A stretch of DNA of 27,173 nt from IMG/VR virus record IMGVR_UViG_3300036045_000055, positions 1 through 27,173 of that record. The stretch is one strand, 5' to 3'. Made by a program: the position numbers and the translations under genes. Shown here piece after piece: positions 5,609 to 13,358 of this stretch (the stretch's first letter is position 1; each line of letters opens with the position of its first letter). Source of the stretch: a virus. The notes under the pieces were generated by a model. The model ran no database searches and was not told where the DNA came from. It saw only the letters and a program-made list of their open reading frames with translations.

Positions 5609-7906
5609 ATGCCGAACCGGAAACTCTCGTCGCTCGCCCTGGCAACCGGCCCCGTTCAGCTGGCAGATCAGTTCCTCGTCACCCGCGCCGGAGAGTCTCG
5701 GCGGGTGACGGGGGCCGAGTTCCGGCTCGACAATCTGCTGTCGGCTGCCGGGGCCAACACCACGACGCGCGACCTGAAAACCAGGTTCGATGAGGTCTAC
5801 AACGTCATGGACTTCGGCGCCGCAGGCACGGGCCTGTCGACGCCGCTGTCCGCCGGCGAAGCCGCCGCGTTCAACACGGCGTACAGCGCCTACGGTGCCC
5901 AGGGTGCATACGCGATCGTGGCAGGTGATGAGCGCGACTACGCGGCAATTCAGTGCGCGTTGTGGAAGGCGGCGAACACGGGGAAGCCGGTGTATATCCC
6001 GGCGGGAAGTTACCGGATCAACAAGCCGCTGGTGCTGACGTGGACGGCGACGCCGATCACGGGGCAGCCGACCTACCCGAAGATTTCTCGCATCTTCGGC
6101 GACGGCCACACCACGTTGATGGAGTTCTACGGCATCGCCGCCGGTCGCGGATGTTTGGAACTGCTGGGGACCGACAACGGCAACGCGGTCAATATGGGCA
6201 TCGACAATTTCACCATCCGCCAGGATGCCACGTGCAGCGTGGCGTCGTGGTGTATGCGCTTGGGTGATGCCAAGGAGGTGTTCAGCGCCAAGCGCGTCCG
6301 CTTCGAGGGCGCGAATGGGGTACGGTTGAAAACCGGATCGATCACGAGTTACGCCAACCTCTGCACCAGTTTCGAGATCTGTACCTTCACACCAAACTAC
6401 GGTCTTCGGTGGGGGCCAAACTCTACGACTTCGGTCAGCGCGGTCGACCATGAGACGGTCGCGCCGCCGAATGATACGTGGTGCGATGCGGTGAAGTTCA
6501 CTTCGTGCCTGTTCGGTGGTCGGGTTCGCAATCGCGCCTATTCGTCGCACTTCGACCAATGTCTGTTCTACTGTGCGGCCGATCGTCCAGCGCCGTACAA
6601 TGTGGCACTGCATCACACCTACGGCGCGCTGGCGATGACCTCGTGCTACTTCGAGGACTACCATACCGCTGTCTTCGTCGACCCCGAGTGGTACTGCCAG
6701 ACGATCACACTGAACAACGTGCTGATCGGCGGTTCGCCGATCTATGGTGCGACGTACGGAATCCGTGCGCGCGGGAACGGCTCTCTGTTAAATGGTGGAA
6801 TCAGTCACTTGACGCTCATTGGCTGCCCCTTGGCCACAGTAGCGCACAGCGCGCACACCCTTCAATTCGACGGCACCCACGGAACGGTAATAGACTGTTT
6901 CAACAAAGACGGCGCCGGAAACCCGATCACCATCAACGCAATAAACGGCGCGTTGGTGCTACAGATCGACAAGGGAAATATCACTTATCATGGTGGCGTC
7001 ACGACACGTGCCGGGATCGAGCGCCTTCCATCTGTTGCGGGGTCGATTTATGACAACTTCGGAAATTTCAGCAACGCCATCAATGCGACCTACTCCATCA
7101 ACTTCCTCAGCGATGGCGCTGTCGGAACCATCACCGCGTACTCATCGACGTTTGCTGGCGACGCTACCATCAGAAACGGTGTCTACCTTGGCAACGGGGC
7201 GGCTAATGCCGACTTGATGCTCGGTCAGGGTGGTGGTTTCAACGTCAGAATAAAAAACGGGCGTGTGCGCGTCGGCAGTGTCGCGCCGGCAGATGATGGC
7301 GTCGGTGCGCTTCAGCTTGAAGGGTTGATGACGCTCCGGCCTAACACTCCCGGCGGAACGGTAGACGGATCGTTGTGGCACGATTCTTTGACCGCAGCCC
7401 TACGCGTTCAGATGAATGGGTTCACGCAGGCGATGAGTGCGTCGCCAGTGGATCAGAATAGTATCTTCACTCTCACGGTGACCAACACGACGACTGAAAC
7501 TCTGGTTGCGGGGAGTTACTACCCAGCGAACTTTTTCAAGGCCCGCAAGACAGTCCGTGTTCGGATTCGTGGATCAATGAACTCCAATGGCTCCGGAACG
7601 CTCAGACTCCGTGTCAAAATCGCTGGCGTGACGCGGTTGGACAAGACCATCCCCGCTGTAGATGTATCAACAAACGCCGGATGGTTGGTCGATGTCGACG
7701 TGTGTTGCCGCACCGCCGGAGTTACTGGCACCCTCGCTATCGCTGGGATGTGCTTCTACGACGACAAGACACTAGCACTCGGAGCCTCGGTCCCAACGGT
7801 TGATACCACTGTTCTGGTTGGTGTGGAATTGACAGCGGAGTGGAGTGTGGCGTCCGGCAACCTCTCGTTCAGCGCGACCAACCACCATCCGGAGGTCTTG
7901 CACTAA
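5609..7906 (+). CDS. Tailspike/tail fibre with pectate-lyase-like beta-helix
   Basis: ATG follows GAAGGG. The N-terminus (1-60; LADQFLVTRAGESRRVTGAEF) resembles phage particle-binding segments. The hallmark of the pectate lyase 3/tailspike fold follows: VYNVMDFGAAG (63-73) and AAIQCALWKAANTGKPVYIPAG (112-133), leading into a right-handed beta-helix of roughly 450 residues. About 35 residues separate the two hallmark parts, longer than the usual tight GDGxxDDT turn. The last ~150 residues (starting near DQNSIFTLTV) look like a beta-sandwich tip. The product likely binds and perhaps cleaves surface polysaccharide; catalytic residues cannot be assigned by eye. GC content falls to about 54 % over 6901-7140 by hand count, below its neighbours, hinting at horizontal origin of the tip. 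Confidence 0.88.
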   Translation: MPNRKLSSLALATGPVQLADQFLVTRAGESRRVTGAEFRLDNLLSAAGANTTTRDLKTRFDEVYNVMDFGAAGTGLSTPLSAGEAAAFNTAYSAYGAQGAYAIVAGDERDYAAIQCALWKAANTGKPVYIPAGSYRINKPLVLTWTATPITGQPTYPKISRIFGDGHTTLMEFYGIAAGRGCLELLGTDNGNAVNMGIDNFTIRQDATCSVASWCMRLGDAKEVFSAKRVRFEGANGVRLKTGSITSYANLCTSFEICTFTPNYGLRWGPNSTTSVSAVDHETVAPPNDTWCDAVKFTSCLFGGRVRNRAYSSHFDQCLFYCAADRPAPYNVALHHTYGALAMTSCYFEDYHTAVFVDPEWYCQTITLNNVLIGGSPIYGATYGIRARGNGSLLNGGISHLTLIGCPLATVAHSAHTLQFDGTHGTVIDCFNKDGAGNPITINAINGALVLQIDKGNITYHGGVTTRAGIERLPSVAGSIYDNFGNFSNAINATYSINFLSDGAVGTITAYSSTFAGDATIRNGVYLGNGAANADLMLGQGGGFNVRIKNGRVRVGSVAPADDGVGALQLEGLMTLRPNTPGGTVDGSLWHDSLTAALRVQMNGFTQAMSASPVDQNSIFTLTVTNTTTETLVAGSYYPANFFKARKTVRVRIRGSMNSNGSGTLRLRVKIAGVTRLDKTIPAVDVSTNAGWLVDVDVCCRTAGVTGTLAIAGMCFYDDKTLALGASVPTVDTTVLVGVELTAEWSVASGNLSFSATNHHPEVLH

Positions 7907-8676
7907 TGCGCGGCCTCGACCTCGGTCTTGGGTTGACGCCGCGCGGACTGTTGTCGGGCGGGGGCGTCCTGCCGCAGACCTCCACGTACTCAGACCAGCA
8001 GGCGATCGCCGCGCCGCATGCGAGCCTGTTCCCCGGTGGCGCGGCCACGGATTTTTCGTTCGGTGCGTGGTTCAAGATCATCGAGCGACTGGACCAGTAC
8101 GTGACGTTTTTCTGTATGCAGAAAACGTCGAATATCGGCGAAAACGGCAGCTATTTCTGGTTCGGTTACGACAGCGCCGCTGGCGGCGGATCGCGCGGTC
8201 TCGCGGTCTACGGCAACAACGGCACGCACTCGTACGACCTGCTGCCCGCCACCGGCACCTGGTTCCATGCGTCTGTGACCAAGCAGGGGAACACCGTTCG
8301 CGCGTACCTGAACGGCATTCTCTGCGACTGGGATGGCGCCGCGCCTGACACCAATTTCACGGCGGACATCGGAAACGCTGCGTACGACGAAATCAACCGC
8401 GCGACCATCGCGCGGGAACTGGACGTTGGCGACGGGGACAAGACGCGGATCGCCGTGCGCGCAGCGTGGTTCACCGAAGGTCGGTTGCTCGACGCGCAGA
8501 TCGCAGCGATCATGCAGTACAGCGACCCGTGGAACTACGATTTTGGGGCACGCACGTTTGCGTGGCCGCTGGTCGGCGGCAACCTATCTGGCCGCGACCC
8601 AAACGGGGCCGCATCGAACCTGACCGGCACGGTGTCGTCTCACGCCTCGTCGCCGGCCGGCATAATCTTGCCCTAG
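7906..8676 (+). CDS. LamG/concanavalin-like domain virion protein
   Basis: The ATG at 7906 shares one base with the tailspike stop (TAATG), and GGAGGT lies 9 bases upstream. The 256-residue protein starts with a Gly/Leu-rich segment (RGLDLGLGLTPRGLL) and then has a LamG-type jelly roll: FSFGAWFKI (50-58), GLAVYGN, TWFHASVTKQGNTVRAYLNGIL (the W-H...yvNG hallmark, about 118-139) and a closing AAWFTEGRLLDAQIAAIM. Such folds bind glycans. Tight coupling to the tailspike suggests it is a second receptor-binding or decoration component. A second LamG protein lies at 18556-20418. Confidence 0.83.
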   Translation: MRGLDLGLGLTPRGLLSGGGVLPQTSTYSDQQAIAAPHASLFPGGAATDFSFGAWFKIIERLDQYVTFFCMQKTSNIGENGSYFWFGYDSAAGGGSRGLAVYGNNGTHSYDLLPATGTWFHASVTKQGNTVRAYLNGILCDWDGAAPDTNFTADIGNAAYDEINRATIARELDVGDGDKTRIAVRAAWFTEGRLLDAQIAAIMQYSDPWNYDFGARTFAWPLVGGNLSGRDPNGAASNLTGTVSSHASSPAGIILP

Positions 8677-8702
8677 CCCCCTGAACACGGTAAAGGACTG
8701 TC

Positions 8703-9209
8703 ATGGACCCCGCGCTCAACCAACACATCAACGCCGCCCGCAAGCTGCGACCGGTGATCCAGTCCGTCAGCGCGTTGCTTGCGTTGGCTGATCAGCTCGA
8801 AGACTTCGATCGCAAACTCTCGGTGGCGAGGGCACAGTTGGCCGAGGTCGAGACGGCGCGCGCCGCTGCGGAGGCCGCAGCCCATGCGGCTCGTGTCGCA
8901 GCCGATGAGGTGCGCACCGCCGCTGCCGAAGAAGCCAAGGCTACCGTCGCGGCCGGCAAGGCCGCGGCCGGCATCGTGCAGAACGATGCAGCACGGTATC
9001 TGGCCGAGGCCGAGGCGAAGGCCGGGGCGTTGGTCGCCGACGCGGTGAACAAGCGGCGGGAGCTGGAGGCCCTCAATGCGAAGCTGGCGAACACGGCGAC
9101 CGAGTTGACTGAGGGGCTGAGGGCCAAGCGGACCGAAGCCGTTGCGCTCGACAAGCGCATCGCCGACGCCCGCGCGACGCTGCGCCGCTTTGCCGAAGGA
9201 CAGCTATGA
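8703..9209 (+). CDS. Ala-rich coiled-coil protein
   Basis: AAAGGA sits 5 bases before the ATG. Nearly all of the 168 residues (about 15-165) are predicted helical with Ala/Glu/Lys heptads and no membrane segment, signal peptide or cysteine. The composition would suit a fibrous virion part, a chaperone for the neighbouring adhesins, or a trimerisation stalk. It overlaps the next gene by 4 nt (ATGA). The function is unknown. Confidence 0.78.
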   Translation: MDPALNQHINAARKLRPVIQSVSALLALADQLEDFDRKLSVARAQLAEVETARAAAEAAAHAARVAADEVRTAAAEEAKATVAAGKAAAGIVQNDAARYLAEAEAKAGALVADAVNKRRELEALNAKLANTATELTEGLRAKRTEAVALDKRIADARATLRRFAEGQL

Positions 9210-9625
9210 GCAAGGGCAACACCACTGAGAACGACCTGGTGCGGCACCTGTTCAATGCTGTGGCGATGCCCTCCTACGGTGCGATCCTGTACTTGTCGCT
9301 GCACACCGCCGATCCCGGCGAGGCGGGCGCGCAGAACACTAGCGAGGCCGCGTATCCGGACTACGCCCGCGTGGCGATCACGCGCGACGGAACCGGATGG
9401 TCCGTTGTCGGCCCCACGGCGACGTTGAACACCGAGGCGACGTTCCCCGAGTGCAATGCGAGTTTCGGCCTGGGCACTGAAATCCTCACGCACATCGCCA
9501 TCGGCACAGCCGCCAGCGGCGCCGGGCAAATCCTGTACAGCGGTGCCCTGACCGCTCCGGTCATCGTGTCGGCGCTCGACACCCCGCGCATTCCGGTCGG
9601 CGCTCTCACGGTCACGGAGGACTGA
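9206..9625 (+). CDS. Conserved phage virion protein of the LHTADPGE type
   Basis: The 139-residue product carries LSLHTADPGEAG (30-41) followed by YARVAITRDGTGW, and ends with a TALxxPxxV-like strand. This combination is a pattern I recognise from many phage structural regions, where it is usually annotated as a tail-fibre-like or unnamed virion protein; no enzymatic role is known to me. Its start overlaps the coiled-coil gene stop (ATGA). Cluster position among adhesins supports a virion-surface role. Confidence 0.82.
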   Translation: MSKGNTTENDLVRHLFNAVAMPSYGAILYLSLHTADPGEAGAQNTSEAAYPDYARVAITRDGTGWSVVGPTATLNTEATFPECNASFGLGTEILTHIAIGTAASGAGQILYSGALTAPVIVSALDTPRIPVGALTVTED

Positions 9626-9628
9626 TCC

Positions 9629-10255
9629 ATGGCCCTGACCAACACGCAGATTCCGCCCGATTCGACCGGTGACAAACTCGACATGCGGTCGCTGGTACGC
9701 GGTGCGGATACGCTGCTGCAACAGGGGGTTTATTTTCCGGGTCTGCCGACGTACTGGGCGCTGTCGGCAGCGATCACGCCGGCAGCGAACAAGTACCACA
9801 TCCTCATTCGCAACGACAGCGGCAGCGCGCAGTCGCTCTATCTGCTCGGACTGTACTATTACAACGGCCTGACCGCTGTCACCGGCGTGGTCAACGAATA
9901 CCGCTTCCAGCGTCAGGGATATGGAACGCCCGCCGGCGGCGCGGCGATCACCGCTGACCCCAACAACAGCGCCGATCCGGCGCTGGCGAACGTCAGCATC
10001 TACGGCGGCGCGACCTCTGGCGTTGGAACCGACGGCGCCATCCGCCGCTACCTCAACGTCAGCACCGAGGAACACACCGCCGCCGTCGGCAACCTGGACC
10101 GCCTGCTTGAAGACACGAACAAGCTGAGTCTTCCGGGTCCGTGGTCGCGTCCGTTTGTCTTGCGTCCCGGTGAAGCTGCCGCGGTCAAACAGATCGGCTC
10201 TGGTACGGTCGGCTCCTTGCGTTGGGCGATCGAGTTCGCCGTCGAACCGGATTGA
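9629..10255 (+). CDS. Unidentified virion-region protein
   Basis: GGAGG lies upstream of ATG 9629. The 208-residue protein is rich in aromatic beta segments (SLYLLGLYYYNGL, NEYRFQRQGYG) and has no signal peptide or membrane helix. It sits in a tightly packed run of small surface-type proteins, three bases after the LHTADPGE protein. I do not recognise the family. The high Gly/Ala/Tyr content and context fit a virion structural role. Confidence 0.75.
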   Translation: MALTNTQIPPDSTGDKLDMRSLVRGADTLLQQGVYFPGLPTYWALSAAITPAANKYHILIRNDSGSAQSLYLLGLYYYNGLTAVTGVVNEYRFQRQGYGTPAGGAAITADPNNSADPALANVSIYGGATSGVGTDGAIRRYLNVSTEEHTAAVGNLDRLLEDTNKLSLPGPWSRPFVLRPGEAAAVKQIGSGTVGSLRWAIEFAVEPD

Positions 10256-10257
10256 TC

Positions 10258-10737
10258 ATGCCCCTCGCGTCGTGGATTTGGCACGCGCACTATGGTCCAG
10301 TAATGATGGCCGCGACTCTCAATGGGTCCGGCGCCATCGGCGCGGCGCAGCCGCGTGGCAGCATTCGCATGGGCGCCACACTGGGCGGCGGTGTGGCCAC
10401 GTACGCCCGCCTGAGCCGCCTGGTGTCGGGGTATGCCAACCTCACCGGCACCGGAGTCATCGCGTCGGCACAGCCTCGTAGTCGTTTGCGCCTGAGCGCG
10501 TCCATCAAGGTCAACGAGCTGTCACAGGACGACGTGACCGGGGCGGTGCTCGAAGCGCCCGTTGAGGGAGGGCTATCGCTCAAGGCAGCCATCCGGCTCC
10601 TGCTCGCCGTCGCCCAGGGCAACGCAACTGGCCTAGACGGCAACCCGGTGTTCCGCTCACTCGATGGAACCAAGACCCGTGTCGCTGGCACGCGCAGCGG
10701 TGGCACCCGTACCATCACCACGCGGGACGCCACATGA
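10258..10737 (+). CDS. Phage virion-type protein with internal repeat
   Basis: I prefer ATG 10258 (159 residues), two bases after the preceding stop, over a frame extending back to 10222. The N-terminal half contains a 41-residue-spaced duplication: LNGSGAIGAAQPRGSIRMGA (about 21-40) resembles LTGTGVIASAQPRSRLRLSA (about 62-81). The C-terminus (about 109-155) has AAIRLLLAVAQGNATG followed by VFRSLDGTKTRVAGT and a TRTITTRDAT end. I recognise this as a recurring C-terminal module in phage structural regions, of unknown function. The stop overlaps the start of the next small ORF (ATGA). Confidence 0.75.
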   Translation: MPLASWIWHAHYGPVMMAATLNGSGAIGAAQPRGSIRMGATLGGGVATYARLSRLVSGYANLTGTGVIASAQPRSRLRLSASIKVNELSQDDVTGAVLEAPVEGGLSLKAAIRLLLAVAQGNATGLDGNPVFRSLDGTKTRVAGTRSGGTRTITTRDAT

Positions 10738-10886
10738 GCTGGGATGGAGCTTGGAATGGAATCTGGTACGGAGTATGGTACGCTGACGAAGGATCGGTCG
10801 TTACCGTCATTCGGCGGCGCCGGCGCAGAGGCCTTGGACTAGGCGCTGGACTTCGACGTTACACCCACCTACGGAGCCCCCCATGA
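10734..10886 (+). CDS. 50-residue Trp/Arg-rich microprotein
   Basis: This small frame starts at an ATG overlapping the preceding stop (ATGA) and ends in a TGA overlapping the next start (ATGA at 10883), so all three genes look translationally coupled. The product begins MSWDGAWNGIWYGVWYADEG and continues with six consecutive arginines and a Gly/Leu segment. Short phage proteins with repeated G-x-W-x-G-x-W at the N-terminus are familiar from virion clusters, but their role is unknown to me. It fills what would otherwise be a 145-nt gap. Confidence 0.65.
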   Translation: MSWDGAWNGIWYGVWYADEGSVVTVIRRRRRRGLGLGAGLRRYTHLRSPP

Positions 10887-11218
10887 CGGTGAACAAGCTG
10901 ACCCTCGCAGACCGCATTTTCGCCGGAGTCATCCCGGCAGCGAGTATCGGATCGCTCGTCTTGTTGCCACGTCCACCCGGATTCCCGGCGGAATCGATGG
11001 ACATCCTCGAATACGAGCTGTGGAGCGCGGGGGCGATCACGATTTCACACCAGAACAGCGGCGGTGCGGTTTTCGCGGCCGACGAACACGTGGTGCTGAA
11101 ACTCCGGTTCGTTACCGGGTCCGCTGGCGGTGATCCGATCGCGGCGTTCTTCATCACCTGCGCCAGTGACGTGAACGTGCTCGTTCACGCCCGCCAGTCC
11201 AGCTACGCGGACAAGTAA
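10883..11218 (+). CDS. Hypothetical 111-residue virion-region protein
   Basis: ATG 10883 overlaps the stop of the Trp-rich ORF, with CGGAG upstream. The 111-residue protein begins with a short helical segment (NKLTLADRIFAGVIPAA), followed by a beta-rich body with no signal peptide or membrane helix. It is not a recognised family. It is the last gene of the surface cassette before the portal, which starts 4 bases after its stop. Confidence 0.7.
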   Translation: MTVNKLTLADRIFAGVIPAASIGSLVLLPRPPGFPAESMDILEYELWSAGAITISHQNSGGAVFAADEHVVLKLRFVTGSAGGDPIAAFFITCASDVNVLVHARQSSYADK

Positions 11219-11221
11219 TCC

Positions 11222-13336
11222 ATGACCGATCCGGTCGGAAATGATCCGGTGCCACAGGCCCCGACGAGTGACGGCGCTGCTCCGCAGCCTTCGGCCGCGG
11301 AGAAAATCCGTGACTTTGAACAGTGGCTCATCACGCCCGATCCCATCACAGGGATTCTTGAACGTGCGCAGATGCTGCGGGATTGGATGAACGATGTGTT
11401 GATGCAAGACGACGAGGATACCGTCGTCACGCACCACACGTTGCGGTACATGCAGGCGGACTTGGCCATGCTCACCGCCACCGATCCGCGGGCGAACTTC
11501 AAGCCCAAGCCGAAATACTGGGCGCCGCCGGGACAGCCGAACATCGCGCCCCCGACGTACATCCGATTCGCCGAAACCACCGAGCTACTGGTCAATTTCT
11601 TTGTTCAGAATGGAAATCTGCGCGACTCGGCAAACGCCGCGGCTCGGGCGGCTAAGACCACCCGGGCGGGGTGGGTCAAGCTGATTTGGCGCGACGACCC
11701 GGAGCGCACGCCTACTGGCGCACAGATTCACGATGAGAAATTGAACGCCATGTTCAAGTTCCGGTACCTACGGGACCGGTTCAAGGCGGGCGAGTTCGGC
11801 GAGGACAGCGCAGACTACACCAGCATGCAGGAGTTGGACCGATACCTGCGGGGTGAGTTGGTGACGCAGTATCGTCAGCAGAAAACCCCTGCGAGCGCCG
11901 TGGTGGTGGAGGGGCCGGAGGGGGTTGATGTTGTCGCGTCCATCGACCCCATCGATAAGCGAGTGATGGAACTGTTGCAGGGGGCCGAATTCACCGATGC
12001 CGAGCTGGACGACGTTCCCCGGTACCTGGGTTTCGACTTCGACCCCATCAACATCGAAGACATCCGCGTGGATTGGGGGTCGATCAACAATCCCGAGTTC
12101 TACCATCTGAGTTCCCGCATCGCCCACCGGACCCGCAAGACAAAAGCCGAGGTGATCGGAGCCTACAAGCTGACGCCGGAACAGCAGGCCATGTTGCCTG
12201 CGACAGACGACGAGCCTCACCAGGACCGGGTGCTGGATGAACAGCGCCAGGCTGAACAGGCCGGCGATCAGATCGAACGCCCGCAGATCAACGATGGAAA
12301 GTTCGACGTGTGGGAGCTGTGGGACCGCGCCGACCGCACGGTGTACGTGTTCATTCCGGGCACGGATTTCTGGCTGACCACGTTCACTCCGCGAAACACC
12401 GGACCCCAGTGGTATCCGTTTTTCTACCTGTGGTTCAATGAACTGGACGGATGGTTCTACGCGCCGTCGGACGCGGAACTGTTGATGCCGCTGCAAGACG
12501 AGTTCAACTCGACGCGCTCGCATGCCCGCGAGTATCGCAAAGCGGCGCTGCCTCGGCTGCTCATCGCCAAGGGGGTGATGTCGGGGCCGGAAATCGACAA
12601 GTTCGAGAACTCGCATCCGTATCAGGTGATCGAAGTCGAAAAACCAGACGAAATCCAGTCGTCGCTGTTCAAGTTCGACGGTGTTGATTACAATCCGGCG
12701 CTGGTGAGCACCGCTGACGTGCTGATGGAGATGCAGATGATGGCCGGCATGCCGGCGTCGGGGCTCGGGGGCGTGGGCAGCGCGAAGCTGGCGACCGAGG
12801 TGTCGTTCGCCGGCCAGCAACTCAAGTCACAGCAGGATCGGAAAATGTATTTGTTCCGCCGGTTCTTGTCGAGAATCGTAGTGGAAATGGCCCATATCAT
12901 TGTTCGTGCCTTGCCGCGCGAGAACGCTGTTCAGATCGCAGGCCCGGGGATCGTGTTCCCGCAGTCGCTCGAAGAACGTGAGGGATTGTTGGCGGAGCTG
13001 GTGCTGGACGTGTCGGTCAGCCCGGCCGGCAAACCGGACGTGGATTCCGAGCTGAACCACCTGATGATGGTGTCGCAGATCATGCGAGAACACGGCATGT
13101 TGATGCCCCCGCAGTTCCTGGCCTCCATGCTCGGAGACATAACCGGACAGGTGCTCGATTTCAGCGGCATCCAGCAGGACCCGGCGCTGGCGGCGGGCGG
13201 CGGGCCGCGACCGCCACGGCCGAGCGAAGGGCTGCGCACCGGCGGGCCGAGTGGCCCGGCTCCGGGGACCCCCAACGGAGGGCTGCCAGGAATGCCCCGA
13301 CCATCGTCACTCCCAGGAGGCGCACCGCGCCGTTGA
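11222..13336 (+). CDS. Portal protein (P22/podovirus type)
   Basis: The 704-residue product fits P22-type portals, which form a dodecameric ring at the capsid vertex through which DNA is packed and ejected. Visible signs are the N-terminal helical wing (ERAQMLRDWMNDV, 47-59), KTTRAGWVKLIWRDDPER (145-162), the DVWELWDRADRTVYVF segment (362-377), the conserved YPFFYLWFNELDGWFYAPSDAELLMPLQDEFN block (398-429; typical YP...G.s...ll..Q.e.N) and a long Met/Gln-rich stem helix region (500-560). Residues 657-704 form a Gly/Pro-rich disordered tail. It is followed by scaffold and capsid genes, the usual order. The ribosome site before 11222 is weak. Confidence 0.88.
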   Translation: MTDPVGNDPVPQAPTSDGAAPQPSAAEKIRDFEQWLITPDPITGILERAQMLRDWMNDVLMQDDEDTVVTHHTLRYMQADLAMLTATDPRANFKPKPKYWAPPGQPNIAPPTYIRFAETTELLVNFFVQNGNLRDSANAAARAAKTTRAGWVKLIWRDDPERTPTGAQIHDEKLNAMFKFRYLRDRFKAGEFGEDSADYTSMQELDRYLRGELVTQYRQQKTPASAVVVEGPEGVDVVASIDPIDKRVMELLQGAEFTDAELDDVPRYLGFDFDPINIEDIRVDWGSINNPEFYHLSSRIAHRTRKTKAEVIGAYKLTPEQQAMLPATDDEPHQDRVLDEQRQAEQAGDQIERPQINDGKFDVWELWDRADRTVYVFIPGTDFWLTTFTPRNTGPQWYPFFYLWFNELDGWFYAPSDAELLMPLQDEFNSTRSHAREYRKAALPRLLIAKGVMSGPEIDKFENSHPYQVIEVEKPDEIQSSLFKFDGVDYNPALVSTADVLMEMQMMAGMPASGLGGVGSAKLATEVSFAGQQLKSQQDRKMYLFRRFLSRIVVEMAHIIVRALPRENAVQIAGPGIVFPQSLEEREGLLAELVLDVSVSPAGKPDVDSELNHLMMVSQIMREHGMLMPPQFLASMLGDITGQVLDFSGIQQDPALAAGGGPRPPRPSEGLRTGGPSGPAPGTPNGGLPGMPRPSSLPGGAPRR

Positions 13337-13358
13337 ACTCCAACCCCCAGGATGTATC

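Noticed and set aside
8792-10075. Leftward 427-codon open frame
   Set aside because: Complement of the Ala-rich coiled coil and two surface genes; its Ala/Ser/Val-rich end mirrors the coiled coil's codons.
10741-10882. Treating this gap as a promoter region
   Set aside because: It is fully occupied by a 50-codon frame with ATGA overlaps on both sides.
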